Assembly (NCBI RefSeq): GCF_003751605.1
Contig: NZ_RJVJ01000001.1
Span: forward strand, 1,798,001 to 1,862,000
From: Kitasatospora cineracea
Lineage (GTDB): Bacteria > Actinomycetota > Actinomycetes > Streptomycetales > Streptomycetaceae
Reading direction: 5' to 3'
DNA length: 64,000 bases
Made by a program: the position numbers and the translations under genes
In this document: piece after piece, positions 42,311 to 52,192 of the stretch
Position numbering within the stretch: position 1 is the first letter of the stretch
How the letters are laid out: each line of letters begins with the position of its first letter
The notes under the pieces: model-generated
Database searches by the model: none
Told to the model about the DNA's origin: nothing
Seen by the model: only the letters and a program-made list of their open reading frames with translations

Positions 42311-43972
42311 ATGGGTCCGACTCTCGCCGGGTGGCTGCAGGCCGTCGCCCTGGTCGGCGCGCTGGCCCTGTGCTACCGCCCGCTGGGCGACCACATCGCC
42401 CACCTGCTCACCTCCGCCAAGCACCTGAGAGCCGAGCGCGGTCTCTACAAGCTGGTCGGCGTCGACGCGGACGCCGACCAGCGCTGGCCGGTGTACCTGC
42501 GGTCGGTGCTGGCGTTCTCCGCGCTGTCGGTGCTGTTCCTGTACGGGCTGATCCGGCTGCAGACGCACCTGCTGCTGAGCCTGGGCGTGCCCGGGATGGA
42601 GGCGCACCAGGCGTGGAACACCGCGATCTCGTTCACCACCAACACCAACTGGCAGTCGTACGGCGGTGAGTCGGCGATGGGCCACCTGGTGCAGATGGCC
42701 GGGTTGGCGGTGCAGAACTTCGTCTCGGCGGCGGTCGGCATCGCGGTGGTGGCGGCGCTGATCCGCGGGTTCACCCGCAACCGCACCGACCGGGTCGGCA
42801 ACTTCTGGGTCGACCTGACCCGGATCGTGCTGCGGCTGCTGCTGCCGGTCTCGATCGTCTTCGCCCTCGTGCTGGCGGCCAGTGGCGTGGTGCAGAACTT
42901 CCACGGCTTCGAGCAGGTGACCACGTTGTCGGGCGGCTCGCAGCAGGTCCCGGGCGGGCCGGTGGCCTCGCAGGAGGTCATCAAGCTGCTGGGCACCAAC
43001 GGCGGCGGCTTCTACAACGCCAACTCGGCGCACCCGTTCGAGAACCCGACCGGTTTCACCAACCTGCTGGAGGTGTTCCTGCTGCTGGTGATCGCCTTTG
43101 CCCTGCCGCGCACCTTCGGCAAGATGGTCGGCGACCACCGCCAGGGCTACGCGATCGTCGCGGTGATGGGCCTGTTCTGGGTGGCCTCGGCGGCGCTGGT
43201 CACCTTCTTCGAGCACCAGCACTCCGGCAGTGCGCTGCAGGCGGCCGGCGCGGCGATGGAGGGCAAGGAGCAGCGCTTCGGCATCGCGGCGTCCAGCCTG
43301 TTCGCGGCGTCGACGACACTGACCTCGACCGGCGCGGTGAACTCCTTCCACGACTCGTTCACGCCGCTGGGCGGCGGGCTGACCGTCTTCGACATGATGC
43401 TCGGCGAGATCGCGCCCGGCGGCACCGGTTCCGGCCTGTACGGCATGCTGATCCTCGCGATCGTCGCCGTCTTCGTGGCGGGCCTGATGGTCGGCCGCAC
43501 CCCCGAGTACCTGGGCAAGAAGCTCGGCGGCCGGGAGATGAAGTTCGCCTCGCTGTACATCCTCACCACCCCCGCCGTCGTGCTGATCGGCGCGGGTACC
43601 GCGATCGCGCTGCCCGGCGAGCGGGCCGGGATGCTGAACGACGGCGCGCACGGCTTCTCCGAGGTGCTGTACGCGTTCACCTCGGCGGCGAACAACAACG
43701 GTTCGGCGTTCGCGGGCATCACGGTGAACACCACCTGGTACGACACGGCGCTGGGCCTGGCGATGGTGTGCGGCCGGTTCCTGCCGATGGTGTTCGTCCT
43801 CGCGCTGGCCGGTTCGCTGGCCCGGCAGCGGCCCGTCCCGGCGAGTGCGGGCACGCTGCCCACGCACCGGCCGCTGTTCGTCGGCCTGCTGTCGGGCGTC
43901 GTGCTGATCGTCGTCGGCCTCACCTACTTCCCGGCCCTGGCCCTCGGGCCGATCGCAGAAGGTCTCCACTGA
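42311..43972 (+). CDS. kdpA: Potassium-transporting ATPase subunit KdpA
   Basis: 553-aa channel-like K+-translocating subunit with about 10 TM helices. Selectivity-loop regions are [38 protein letters not shown] and the later [18 protein letters not shown]. The high-affinity K+ uptake complex is induced at low K+ or under osmotic stress. ATG 42311 is immediately after kdpF and the TGA overlaps the ATG of kdpB (TGATG), so stoichiometry is coupled. Length fits the family. Confidence 0.97.
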   Translation: MGPTLAGWLQAVALVGALALCYRPLGDHIAHLLTSAKHLRAERGLYKLVGVDADADQRWPVYLRSVLAFSALSVLFLYGLIRLQTHLLLSLGVPGMEAHQAWNTAISFTTNTNWQSYGGESAMGHLVQMAGLAVQNFVSAAVGIAVVAALIRGFTRNRTDRVGNFWVDLTRIVLRLLLPVSIVFALVLAASGVVQNFHGFEQVTTLSGGSQQVPGGPVASQEVIKLLGTNGGGFYNANSAHPFENPTGFTNLLEVFLLLVIAFALPRTFGKMVGDHRQGYAIVAVMGLFWVASAALVTFFEHQHSGSALQAAGAAMEGKEQRFGIAASSLFAASTTLTSTGAVNSFHDSFTPLGGGLTVFDMMLGEIAPGGTGSGLYGMLILAIVAVFVAGLMVGRTPEYLGKKLGGREMKFASLYILTTPAVVLIGAGTAIALPGERAGMLNDGAHGFSEVLYAFTSAANNNGSAFAGITVNTTWYDTALGLAMVCGRFLPMVFVLALAGSLARQRPVPASAGTLPTHRPLFVGLLSGVVLIVVGLTYFPALALGPIAEGLH

Positions 43973-46044
43973 TGTCCACCACCGTCCCTGAAGTTCCGCA
44001 GCGGGCCGCGGGCGGCCTGCTCGATCCGAAACTGCTGCTCGCCTCGCTGCCCGACGCGGTGCGCAAGCTCGACCCCCGGGTGATGGTGAAGAACCCGGTG
44101 ATGTTCGTGGTCGAGGTCGGCTCGGTGGTCACCACCGTCGCCGCGGTCGCCCACCCGTCGGTGTTCGGCTGGGCGATCACGCTCTGGCTGTGGCTGACCA
44201 CGGTCTTCGCCAACCTGGCGGAGGCGGTCGCCGAGGGCCGCGGCAAGGCGCAGGCCGACACGCTGCGCAGGGCCAGGACCGAGTCGGTCGCGCGCCGCCT
44301 GACCGGCTGGCCCGGCTCCCGGTCCGAGGAGGAGGTCCCGGGCACCGCGCTGCGGTTGGGCGACCACGTGGTGGTCGAGGCGGGGCAGGTGATCCCGGGC
44401 GACGGCGACGTGGTCGAGGGTGTCGCGTCGGTGGACGAGTCGGCGATCACCGGTGAGTCCGCGCCGGTGATCCGGGAGTCCGGCGGCGACCGCAGCGCGG
44501 TGACCGGTGGCACCAAGGTGCTGTCCGACCGGATCGTCGTCAAGATCACTTCCGAGCCGGGCAAGACCTTCATCGACCGGATGATCGCCCTGGTGGAGGG
44601 CGCGGCCCGGCAGCGGACGCCGAACGAGATCGCCCTGAACATCCTGCTGGCCTCGCTGACGATCGTCTTCCTGGTCGCCGTGGTGACGCTGCAGCCGATG
44701 GCGACCTACGCGGGCGCCCCGCAGCCGACGATCGTGCTGGTCGCGCTGATCGTGGCGCTGATCCCGACCACGATCGGCGCGCTGCTCTCGGCGATCGGCA
44801 TCGCCGGCATGGACCGGTTGGTGCAGCGCAACGTGCTCGCCATGTCGGGCCGGGCGGTGGAGGCCGCGGGCGACGTCAACACGCTGCTGCTGGACAAGAC
44901 CGGCACCATCACGCTCGGCAACCGGCAGGCCGCCGAGTTCCTGCCCGCGTCCGGGGTCACGGTCGAGGAGTTGGCGGACGCCGCGCAGTTGTCCTCGCTG
45001 GCGGACGAGACCCCGGAGGGCCGCTCGATCGTCGTCCTCGCCAAGACCGGGTACGGCCTGCGGGCCCGCGCCCAGGGCGAGTTGGCGCACGCCGCCTGGG
45101 TGCCGTTCACCGCGCAGACCCGGATGTCGGGCGTGGACGTGGACGGCCGGCAGGTCCGCAAGGGCGCGGCCGGTTCGGTCGCCGACTGGGTGACCGTCAG
45201 CGGCGGCAGCGTCGGCGCGGACGTGGCCGCGCTGGTCGAGGGAATCTCCGCGGCGGGCGGCACCCCGCTGGTGGTGGCCGAGCGCGAGGGCGGCGGCGTG
45301 TCGCGGGTGCTCGGCGTGATCCACCTCAAGGACGTGGTGAAGGAGGGCATGCGGGAGCGCTTCGAGGAGCTGCGGCGGCTGGGCATCAGGACCGTGATGA
45401 TCACCGGCGACAACCCGCTGACCGCCCGGGCGATCGCCGAGGAGGCGGGCGTCGACGACTTCCTCGCCGAGGCCACGCCCGAGGACAAGATGGCGCTGAT
45501 CAAGCAGGAGCAGGAGGGCGGCAAGCTGGTCGCGATGACCGGCGACGGCACCAACGACGCCCCGGCGCTGGCCCAGGCCGACGTCGGCGTGGCGATGAAC
45601 ACCGGCACCATGGCGGCCAAGGAGGCCGGCAACATGGTGGACCTCGACTCCAACCCCACCAAGTTGATCGAGATCGTCGAGATCGGCAAGCAACTGCTGA
45701 TCACCCGGGGCGCGTTGACGACCTTCTCGATCGCCAACGACGTCGCCAAGTACTTCGCGATCATCCCGGCGATGTTCGCGGGCGTCCACCCGGGCCTGCG
45801 GCACCTCAACGTCATGGGCCTGCACAGCCCGACCTCCGCGATCACCTCGGCGGTCGTCTTCAACGCCCTGGTCATCGTCGGCCTGATCCCGCTCGCCCTG
45901 CGCGGCGTCAAGTACCGGCCCACCGAAGCGAGTTCGCTGCTGTCCCGGAACATCGGGATCTACGGGATCGGCGGCCTGGTCGTGCCGTTCGTCGGCATCA
46001 AGGCGATCGACCTGGTCGTCCAGTTCGTCCCCGGCCTCAACTGA
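43972..46044 (+). CDS. kdpB: Potassium-transporting ATPase ATP-binding subunit KdpB
   Basis: 690-aa P-type ATPase. TGES (T160-S163) in the actuator domain; phosphorylation motif [13 protein letters not shown] (D308); nucleotide domain [21 protein letters not shown]; and the hinge [18 protein letters not shown]. Seven TM helices are expected; visible ones include [17 protein letters not shown] and [15 protein letters not shown]. In E. coli the serine in TGES is phosphorylated for inhibition; it is conserved here. It starts within the stop of kdpA. Confidence 0.97.
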   Translation: MSTTVPEVPQRAAGGLLDPKLLLASLPDAVRKLDPRVMVKNPVMFVVEVGSVVTTVAAVAHPSVFGWAITLWLWLTTVFANLAEAVAEGRGKAQADTLRRARTESVARRLTGWPGSRSEEEVPGTALRLGDHVVVEAGQVIPGDGDVVEGVASVDESAITGESAPVIRESGGDRSAVTGGTKVLSDRIVVKITSEPGKTFIDRMIALVEGAARQRTPNEIALNILLASLTIVFLVAVVTLQPMATYAGAPQPTIVLVALIVALIPTTIGALLSAIGIAGMDRLVQRNVLAMSGRAVEAAGDVNTLLLDKTGTITLGNRQAAEFLPASGVTVEELADAAQLSSLADETPEGRSIVVLAKTGYGLRARAQGELAHAAWVPFTAQTRMSGVDVDGRQVRKGAAGSVADWVTVSGGSVGADVAALVEGISAAGGTPLVVAEREGGGVSRVLGVIHLKDVVKEGMRERFEELRRLGIRTVMITGDNPLTARAIAEEAGVDDFLAEATPEDKMALIKQEQEGGKLVAMTGDGTNDAPALAQADVGVAMNTGTMAAKEAGNMVDLDSNPTKLIEIVEIGKQLLITRGALTTFSIANDVAKYFAIIPAMFAGVHPGLRHLNVMGLHSPTSAITSAVVFNALVIVGLIPLALRGVKYRPTEASSLLSRNIGIYGIGGLVVPFVGIKAIDLVVQFVPGLN

Positions 46045-46063
46045 CAAGAGAGGAGAACGAGAC

Positions 46064-46672
46064 ATGCCCACCTTCCTGCGCACCCACCTCACCGCGCTGC
46101 GGATGCTGCTGGTGATGACCGTGATCCTCGGCATCGCCTACCCGCTGCTGGTCACCGGCGTCAGCCAACTCGCCTTCCGGCAACGGGCGAACGGCTCGAT
46201 CGTCGAGGTCGACGGCAAACCGGTCGGCTCCAGCCTGCTCGGCCAGCGCTTCGACCTGCCGCAGTCCGACCCGAGCGCCCCGGCCCGGCCCGACCCGAAG
46301 TGGTTCCAGCCCCGCCCCTCCGCGGGCGGCTACGACCCGGCCGCCTCCGGCGCCTCCAACCTCGGCCCGAACAGCGCCGGCCTGCTGAAGGCCGTGCAGG
46401 AGCGCCGGGCCGCCGTCGCCGCCTTCGACGGCGTCGACCCGGCCACCGTCCCGCCGGACGCGCTGACCGCCTCCGGCTCCGGCCTCGACCCGCACATCTC
46501 CGTCGCCTACGCCAAGCAGCAGGTCGACCGCGTCGCCCGGGAGCGCGGCCTCCCCGCGGCCCAGCTCGACCGGCTGGTCGAGGAGCACACCGACGGCCGC
46601 TCGCTCGGCTTCCTCGGCCAGCCCGGCGTCAACGTCCTCGAACTCAACCAGGCTGTCGCCGCAATCAAGTGA
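46064..46672 (+). CDS. kdpC: Potassium-transporting ATPase subunit KdpC
   Basis: 202-aa single-TM subunit: TALRMLLVMTVILGIAYPLL then a periplasm-side domain with GSSLLGQRF, FQPRPSAGGYDPAASGASNL and the end LGFLGQPGVNVLELNQAVAA, all typical. AGAGAGGAG precedes the ATG. KdpC assists ATP binding and assembly. The sensor kinase/regulator pair kdpDE does not follow; a terminator and convergent PAP2 gene do. Confidence 0.96.
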   Translation: MPTFLRTHLTALRMLLVMTVILGIAYPLLVTGVSQLAFRQRANGSIVEVDGKPVGSSLLGQRFDLPQSDPSAPARPDPKWFQPRPSAGGYDPAASGASNLGPNSAGLLKAVQERRAAVAAFDGVDPATVPPDALTASGSGLDPHISVAYAKQQVDRVARERGLPAAQLDRLVEEHTDGRSLGFLGQPGVNVLELNQAVAAIK

Positions 46673-46694
46673 CGGACCGTCAGTTCCCTGCGCA

Positions 46695-46727
46695 GGCCGT
46701 CCCGGACGCTCCCCGCCCGGGACGGCC
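46695..46727. terminator. Bidirectional terminator after kdpC
   Basis: Perfect 11-bp stem GGCCGTCCCGG / CCGGGACGGCC with an 11-nt loop between kdpC and the convergent PAP2 gene. Confidence 0.75.
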
Positions 46728-46817
46728 GGCCGCGCACCAGGCCAACTCCCGCGCCGTACAGTCGAGAAGACCCCCCGGGCCCCGGTCGCGTCTCGCGGGC
46801 GCCCGGCGGGCCCGCCG

Positions 46818-47417
46818 TCAGGGCCGGCCGCGCCCCGCGCCCAGGCCGGGCACCCACGCGTCCAGGCCCGCGACCACGCTGCCCGCGACCGTGCCCAGCA
46901 GCGCGCCCGCGACGACGTCGCCCGGGTAGTGGACGCCGGTGTGGACCCGCGAGTAGCCGACCGTCGCGGCCAGCAGCCCGAGCGGCGCCGCCGCCCACGG
47001 CAGCTGGGAGGAGACCCCGGTGGCGAAGGCGAACGCCGACGCGGTGTGCCCGGACGGGAAGGACGCCGACGCGGGCATCGGCACGTGCCGGGCCTCGGGG
47101 ACCTTCCCGCCGACCCGGTCCGGCCGCGGGCGGCGGGCCAGCGTCTTGCCGAGCAGGTTCGCCGCCGCCGAGGCCACCGCCACCGACCCGAGGCCGACCA
47201 GCGCGGCCCGGCGCGGCCGCCCCGGCAGCAGGGCCAGCCCGCAGGCCACCGCGATCGAGACCTTCGAGTTGTTCGCGGCCGTGGACAGCTGCCGCAGCCG
47301 CTTGTCCAGGGTCGGCGTCGGGGTCGCCGCCACCGCGACGTACACCGCCTCGTCCACCGCCGAGAAGTCCGCCACCACGCGCTGTCCCGCCAGCACCCAC
47401 CGCGTCAACGCCTGCAC
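46818..47417 (-). CDS. PAP2 family lipid phosphatase
   Basis: 199-aa membrane phosphatase. The three PAP2 motifs are visible: GKTLARRPRPDR (KxxxxxxRP), SFPSGHTASAF (PSGH) and SRVHTGVHYPGDVV (SRxxxxxHxxxD). TM segments include the stretch from SIAVACGLALL and AALVGLGSVAVASAAANLLG. GTG 47417 overlaps the TAG of the upstream lipid kinase gene, so the phosphatase and kinase are translated together; a lipid phosphate cycle is an attractive inference. Known relatives dephosphorylate phosphatidate or polyprenyl diphosphates. Confidence 0.92.
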   Translation of the reverse strand: MQALTRWVLAGQRVVADFSAVDEAVYVAVAATPTPTLDKRLRQLSTAANNSKVSIAVACGLALLPGRPRRAALVGLGSVAVASAAANLLGKTLARRPRPDRVGGKVPEARHVPMPASASFPSGHTASAFAFATGVSSQLPWAAAPLGLLAATVGYSRVHTGVHYPGDVVAGALLGTVAGSVVAGLDAWVPGLGAGRGRP

Positions 47418-48754
47418 TACGCACCGCCGTTCGGATCGGTCCGGCCCGACGCCAGGTGCGCCAGCCGGCTCCACTTCAGGGCCGGTACCGGGGCCACCGT
47501 GCCCGGCCGGTCGCGCGGGACCCGCACCCGCAGCGCACCGGGCCGGATCGTGCAGCGCACCGGCACGTCCAGTTCCAGGGCCTCGCCGTCCACCGCGACC
47601 GGGATGCTCGCCACATCCGCCGTGACCAGCACCTCGCGGCCGACCAGGACCGTCACCGCCTCCGCACTCGTACCACGCAGCGCCAGGTCGGCGGCCTGCG
47701 CCGCGCCGTCCACCCGGACCCCGAGGACGCCGAGCGCGCCGCGGTCCATCCGCGAACGCCGCCCCGGGTCGAGCAGGTCGCCCGCGTCGTACGGGTTGTT
47801 GCTGACCAGGACGGCCTGCGGGCGTTCCAGCCGCTGCCCGCCGGCCTCGGCGGCGAGCTGCGCGCCCGCGTAGCCGACCAGCAGGTCCGGCAGCATGGCC
47901 AGGACGGTGGCGGCCTTCGCGTCCCGGTACTCGGGGTTCTGCACCACCTCCGCGTAGGTGCCGAACGAGACGTTGTTGACGAAGGCCCGGCCCGCGACCT
48001 CGCCGAGGTCGACCCGCAGTTCGACGCCGTCGGCGAGCGCGTCCAGGCAGCGGGCCGGGTCGTCGCGGTCCAGGCCCAGGTCGAGCGCGAAGTGGTTGCG
48101 GGTGCCCGCCGAGACCACCAGGAACGGCAGCCCGTGCCGGGCCGCGACCTGCGCCACCAGCGCCTGGGTGCCGTCGCCGCCCGCCACGCCCAGCAGGTCG
48201 GCGCCGTCCGCGACGGCCCGCTCGGCCAGCTCGGTGACGTCCTGCTGCGCGTCCGGGTCCAGCAGCACCACCTCCGCGCCCAACTCCCGGGCCCGCTCCG
48301 CCAGGTGGAACTTCTCCACCTTCCCGCCGCCGGACTTCGGATTCATGATCAGGACGGCCTTGCGCGGCGGATCGACCTCCCGCTCCGGCATCTCCCGGGA
48401 CCGCCCGGCCGCGCGCAGCGCCACCCGGGCCAGCCACAGGCCCGCCGCCCACAGCGCCACCGCGCCCAGCACCCACGGCCACGTTCCGCCGCCCACGTAC
48501 AGCACCACCGCGCCCACCGGGGCCGCCACCGCCAGCAGCACCCCCAGCCAGCGCACCGGCCCGCGCCGCGACAGCGCCCACCACCCGCCGACCGCCATCA
48601 GCGCCAGCGCGGCCACCCCGACCGCCACCACCAGCGCCCCGCGCAGCCCGGCCCCGGCGGCCAGCAGCAGCACCGCCGCCAGCCCGCACCCGATCGCCGC
48701 CCGCGCCGACCACACCGCCCTCGCCGGCCACACCGCCCTCGCCGCCTCTCCCAT
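47417..48754 (-). CDS. Diacylglycerol/lipid kinase family protein with N-terminal membrane domain
   Basis: 445-aa protein: about four TM helices in residues 15-115 (IGCGLAAVLLLAAGAG, ALVVAVGVAALALMAVGGWW, WLGVLLAVAAPVGAVVLYVG), then a DAGK catalytic domain with VLIMNPKSGGGK, the GGDGT nucleotide motif (LLGVAGGDGTQ), NHFALDLGLD and a C-terminal beta-sandwich with IPVAVDGEAL. It phosphorylates diacylglycerol, sphingoid or related lipids; exact substrate unknown. Membrane tethering is unusual relative to soluble DgkB and matches an actinobacterial subgroup. Coupled to PAP2. Confidence 0.92.
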   Translation of the reverse strand: MGEAARAVWPARAVWSARAAIGCGLAAVLLLAAGAGLRGALVVAVGVAALALMAVGGWWALSRRGPVRWLGVLLAVAAPVGAVVLYVGGGTWPWVLGAVALWAAGLWLARVALRAAGRSREMPEREVDPPRKAVLIMNPKSGGGKVEKFHLAERARELGAEVVLLDPDAQQDVTELAERAVADGADLLGVAGGDGTQALVAQVAARHGLPFLVVSAGTRNHFALDLGLDRDDPARCLDALADGVELRVDLGEVAGRAFVNNVSFGTYAEVVQNPEYRDAKAATVLAMLPDLLVGYAGAQLAAEAGGQRLERPQAVLVSNNPYDAGDLLDPGRRSRMDRGALGVLGVRVDGAAQAADLALRGTSAEAVTVLVGREVLVTADVASIPVAVDGEALELDVPVRCTIRPGALRVRVPRDRPGTVAPVPALKWSRLAHLASGRTDPNGGA

Positions 48755-48822
48755 CCGTCGACCGTAACGCCCTGTCAGCTACCCCGCCCGGCGCGCCGCA
48801 TCCCTGTGGCAGAATCCGCCGG

Positions 48823-49491
48823 GTGACCATCCGGGTGCTGATCGCCGACGACCAGGAGATGGTGCGGCGGGGGCTGCGGCGCATCCTGGAGACCCAGCCG
48901 GACCTCACCGTGGTCGGCGAGGCCGGCGACGGGGTCGCCGCCGTCGAGGCGGCCCGCGCGCTGCGCCCGGACGTCGCCCTGGTGGACGTCCGGATGCCCC
49001 GGATGGACGGCCTGGAGGTGGTCCGGCAGCTGTGCGGGCCGGGCGCCGACCCGCAGGTCCGGGTGGTCGTGGTGACCACCTTCGACCTGGACGAGTACGT
49101 GTACCCGGCGCTGCGCGGCGGCGCGTCCGGCTTCCTGCTCAAGCGCTCGGGACCGGCGCTGCTGATCGAGGCGGTGCGCGCCGCGGTGGCCGGGGACAGC
49201 CTGATCAGCCCGTCCGTCACGGTCCGGCTGCTGCGCCACGTCACCGGACGCCGCCCCGGCGCGGACCCGCCGGCGGAGCCGCTGACCCCGCGCGAGACGG
49301 AGATCGCCCGGGAGGTCGCCGAGGGCCGCACCAACGCCGACATCGCGGCCGCGCTGTTCATCTCGGCGGGCACCGTCAAGACCCACGTCGCGCACATCCA
49401 GCGCAAGTTGGGCGTCCGCAACCGGGTCGGCGTCGCCATGCGGGCGTTCGAGCTCGGCTACCTCACCGACCTGCCGGGCGGCCCGGCGTGA
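48823..49491 (+). CDS. NarL/LuxR-family response regulator
   Basis: 222-aa regulator. Receiver domain: IADDQEM (acidic pair), phospho-acceptor D55 in VALVDVRMP, T in VVVTTFDL and K in FLLKRSG. The C-terminal LuxR HTH is LTPRETEIAREVAEGRTNAD / IAAALFISAGTVKTHVAHIQ. -10 CAGAAT (48810-48815) lies 7 nt before GTG, so leaderless. Its stop overlaps the kinase start (GTGA): one two-component operon. Targets unknown; the MarR/SRPBCC and SerRS genes are nearby but not obviously linked. Confidence 0.94.
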   Translation: MTIRVLIADDQEMVRRGLRRILETQPDLTVVGEAGDGVAAVEAARALRPDVALVDVRMPRMDGLEVVRQLCGPGADPQVRVVVVTTFDLDEYVYPALRGGASGFLLKRSGPALLIEAVRAAVAGDSLISPSVTVRLLRHVTGRRPGADPPAEPLTPRETEIAREVAEGRTNADIAAALFISAGTVKTHVAHIQRKLGVRNRVGVAMRAFELGYLTDLPGGPA

Positions 49492-50621
49492 GCACCCGCC
49501 GGACGGCGGCGAGCACTCACCGGGTGGCGGTGAGTACCCGCCGGGTGGCGGCGACGGCCGCCGCCGCGTTGCTGCTGCTCGTCCCCGCGCCGTTCGGCCC
49601 GTGGCCGGTCTGGCTCCCGGCGCTCACCGCCGCCGCGGTGCTCGCCCTCACCGCGCTGGGCGGCCCGGCGGCGGTGTGCTGGGCCGCCGGGCTCTCGCTG
49701 GCCGCCGACCTCGGCCACGTCGGCGAGAACGGGCCGGCGCTGCTCTGGATGCCGGTCGAGTACGCGCTGCTGCTGGTGCTCACGGTGCGCGCCGTCCGGT
49801 GGCTGCCCGGCCGCCGGGCCTGGTGGGGCGGGGCGCTCGGCGCGCTGGCCGGGCCGGCCCTGCCGCTGCGCTTCGCGCTCCGGCAGCCGCACCCGCTGGA
49901 CGCCTCGGTCGCCGGACTGCTCATCGCCGCCGTGCCGGTCGCCGCGGCCGTCGGCACCGGCCTGTACCTGCGCCGACAGGACGAACGGCGGACCCGCGCG
50001 GTCGACGACGCCCGCCGCGCACAGCGCCTGGCCGTCGCCGGGGACCTGCACGACTACGTCGCCCACGAGCTGACCGGCATCCTGCTGGAGGTGCAGGCCG
50101 CGCGGCTCGGCGGCCACGACGAGGCGGAGAACGCCCGGCTGCTGGCCCGGCTGGAGGCCGCCGGGCAGCGCGCGCTGGTCTCCATGGACCACACCCTGGA
50201 CGCCCTGCGGGCCCCCGACGGCGCCGCGCCCCGCCGCCACGCCCTGGCCGAACTCCCGGCGCTGCTCGGCCACTTCCCGACCCCGCCCGCCCTGCACGGC
50301 TTGGCCGGACTGCCCGCCCTGCCGCCCGCCGTCGAGGACGCCGCCTACCGGGCGGTGCTGGAGGCGCTCACCAACGTCCGCCGCCACGCCCCCGCCGCGG
50401 ACCGGGTCACCGTCACGCTCGCCCACGCCCCCGGCAGCGGCCTCACCGCCACCGTCACCGACGGCGGCCCCGCCCACCCGCACCCCCGCCCGGGCGGCGG
50501 CAGCGGGCTCGACGCGCTGCGCACCCGGCTCGCCGCGCTCGGCGGCGAACTGGCGGCCGGCCCGCTCGACCCGGCCGGCCCCGGCTGGCGGGTCGAGGCC
50601 CGGATCCCGACCGGGGACTGA
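49488..50621 (+). CDS. Two-component sensor histidine kinase (HPK7 type)
   Basis: 377-aa NarX/DesK-like kinase. About five TM helices to residue 160, then a HisKA_3 dimerisation domain with GDLHDYVAHELTGILLEVQA (phospho-acceptor H188) and a HATPase_c with YRAVLEALTNVRRHAPAADR (N-box) and GGSGLDALRTRLAALGGELA (G-box). GTG 49488 overlaps the response regulator. The first 21 codons are three near-copies of a STRRxAA heptad from a 21-bp repeat, so a later GTG (49530) might be the true start. Signal unknown. Confidence 0.92.
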   Translation: MSTRRTAASTHRVAVSTRRVAATAAAALLLLVPAPFGPWPVWLPALTAAAVLALTALGGPAAVCWAAGLSLAADLGHVGENGPALLWMPVEYALLLVLTVRAVRWLPGRRAWWGGALGALAGPALPLRFALRQPHPLDASVAGLLIAAVPVAAAVGTGLYLRRQDERRTRAVDDARRAQRLAVAGDLHDYVAHELTGILLEVQAARLGGHDEAENARLLARLEAAGQRALVSMDHTLDALRAPDGAAPRRHALAELPALLGHFPTPPALHGLAGLPALPPAVEDAAYRAVLEALTNVRRHAPAADRVTVTLAHAPGSGLTATVTDGGPAHPHPRPGGGSGLDALRTRLAALGGELAAGPLDPAGPGWRVEARIPTGD

Positions 50622-50640
50622 CCCCCGCGGCCGACGGTCC

Positions 50641-50730
50641 CGAACGCGCCGACGGCCCCGAACGTTGCTGGTGGCCCTGAACACGCCGGTGGTCCCGAAC
50701 ACGCAGACAGCCCCGAACGCGCCGGTGGCG
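50641..50730. repeat. 18-bp degenerate tandem repeats
   Basis: GAAC-containing units at 50642, 50660, 50679, 50697 and 50715 (spacing 18, 19, 18, 18) with the pattern CCGAACGCGCCGACGGCC. They stand between the end of the kinase gene and the terminator. Confidence 0.75.
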
Positions 50731-50755
50731 CACGGCAGTTCACCGTGCGCCACCG
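50723..50755. terminator. Bidirectional terminator before serS
   Basis: Perfect 13-bp stem CGGTGGCGCACGG / CCGTGCGCCACCG with a 7-nt loop between the convergent kinase and SerRS genes. Confidence 0.85.
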
Positions 50756-50776
50756 CCACTGCCGGCTTCTGCGTTC

Positions 50777-52072
50777 CTACTCCTCGACGGGCGTGCCGTC
50801 GGCCGCGATCCGGGCGAAGCCCAGGTACGGGCGCAGCGCCTTCGGCAGCAGGACCGAGCCGTCGGCCTGCTGGTGCTGCTCCAGCACCGCCGCGATGGTC
50901 CGGCCCAGCGGCAGGCCCGAGCCGTTGACGGTGGCGGCCGGGGTCGGCTTGCCCTTCTCGTCCCGGGTGCGGATGCCGGCCCGGCGGCCCTGGAAGGTGC
51001 CGAAGTCCGAGACCGAGGAGATCTCCCGGTAGGTGTCCTGGCTGGGCAGCCACACCTCCAGGTCGTACGTCAGGCGCGACGAGAATCCGGTGTCGCCGGC
51101 CGCCAACATGACGACGCGGTAGGCGAGTTCGAGCTCCTGCAGGCAGGTCTCGGCGTGCGAGACCATCAGCAGCATCTGCTCCCGGGCCTGCTCGGCGGCG
51201 CAGATCCGGACCATCTCGACCTTCGAGAACTGGTGCAGCCGGATCAGCCCGCGGGTGTCGCGCCCGTACGAGCCGGCCTCCGAGCGGAAGCACGGGGTGT
51301 GCGCGGTGAGCGCCAGCGGCAGTTCGGCGGGCGGGACGATCTCGTCCGCGTACAGGTTGGTCAGCGGCACCTCGGCGGTCGGGATCAGGAACAGGTCCCG
51401 GTCCGCGACGCCGGTCCGGAACAGGTCCTCCTCGAACTTCGGCAGCTGCCCGGTGCCGGTCATGGTGCGCCGGTTGACCAGGTACGGCACCGCGTGCTCG
51501 ACATACCCGTGCCGGCGGGTGTGCACGTCCAGCAGCAGGGCGACGATCGCCCGCTCCAGGGCGGCGCCGGCGCCGCGCAGCACGCTGAAGCGCGAGCCCG
51601 ACAGCTTGGTGGCCCGGCCGAAGTCCATGATGCCCATGGTCTCGCCGAGGTCGACGTGGTCCTTGGGCGTGAAGTCGAAGTGCTGCGGCTCGCCGACCCG
51701 GCGCAACTCGCGGGCGTCCTCGTCGGAGAAGCCGTCGGGAGCCTCGTCGTCGGGCAGGTTGGGGATGGTCAGCAGCAGGTCGGTCAGCTCCTGCTGGACC
51801 TGCTCCAGCTCCGCCTCGTTCTGCTGCACCTGCTCCTTGAGGGCGCGGGCGGTCTCCTTCAGCTCGGTGACGTCCCCGCCCTGCTTCGCGGTGCGCTGCA
51901 CCTCCTGGGCGACCTGCTTCGAGCGGGCCCGCAGCTCGTCGCCGGCCTGGATGCCGCTGTTGCGGCGGGACTGCAGCGCCTCCAGCGCGGACAGGTCGAG
52001 CCGGTAGCCACGACGTGCCAGAAGCCGGACGGCTTCGTCCCCCAGGTCGATCAGGACGCGGGCATCATGCAT
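50777..52072 (-). CDS. serS: Seryl-tRNA synthetase, E. coli-like (possible second copy)
   Basis: 431-aa class II synthetase charging tRNA-Ser. An N-terminal coiled-coil tRNA-binding arm (about 30-110), then motif 1 (VLRGAGAALERAIVALLLDV), IPTAEVPLTN serine site (Thr, Glu), motif 2 (CFRSEAGSYGRDTRGLIRLH) and motif 3 (NGSGLPLGRTIAAVLEQHQ) are present. The protein reads closer to E. coli SerRS than to the usual Streptomyces enzyme I remember (starting MIDLRLLREDPDRVRASQ, ending motif 3 with TLNGTLCAVPRT). EISSVSDFGTFQGRR replaces the usual EISSCSNxxDFQARR. The ATG at 52072 has AGAGGAG upstream. Confidence 0.93.
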   Translation of the reverse strand: MHDARVLIDLGDEAVRLLARRGYRLDLSALEALQSRRNSGIQAGDELRARSKQVAQEVQRTAKQGGDVTELKETARALKEQVQQNEAELEQVQQELTDLLLTIPNLPDDEAPDGFSDEDARELRRVGEPQHFDFTPKDHVDLGETMGIMDFGRATKLSGSRFSVLRGAGAALERAIVALLLDVHTRRHGYVEHAVPYLVNRRTMTGTGQLPKFEEDLFRTGVADRDLFLIPTAEVPLTNLYADEIVPPAELPLALTAHTPCFRSEAGSYGRDTRGLIRLHQFSKVEMVRICAAEQAREQMLLMVSHAETCLQELELAYRVVMLAAGDTGFSSRLTYDLEVWLPSQDTYREISSVSDFGTFQGRRAGIRTRDEKGKPTPAATVNGSGLPLGRTIAAVLEQHQQADGSVLLPKALRPYLGFARIAADGTPVEE

Positions 52073-52192
52073 CGGAGTCGGTTCTCCTCTGAGTACGGCG
52101 GTTGCAGCGGGTGGATTCGCCCCGACCGTAGCAGGGGCGGGGAAGCCGCTGCAGCGCCTTTCGGGCCCGCCGCACGCGGGGTGCGCCCTCCC

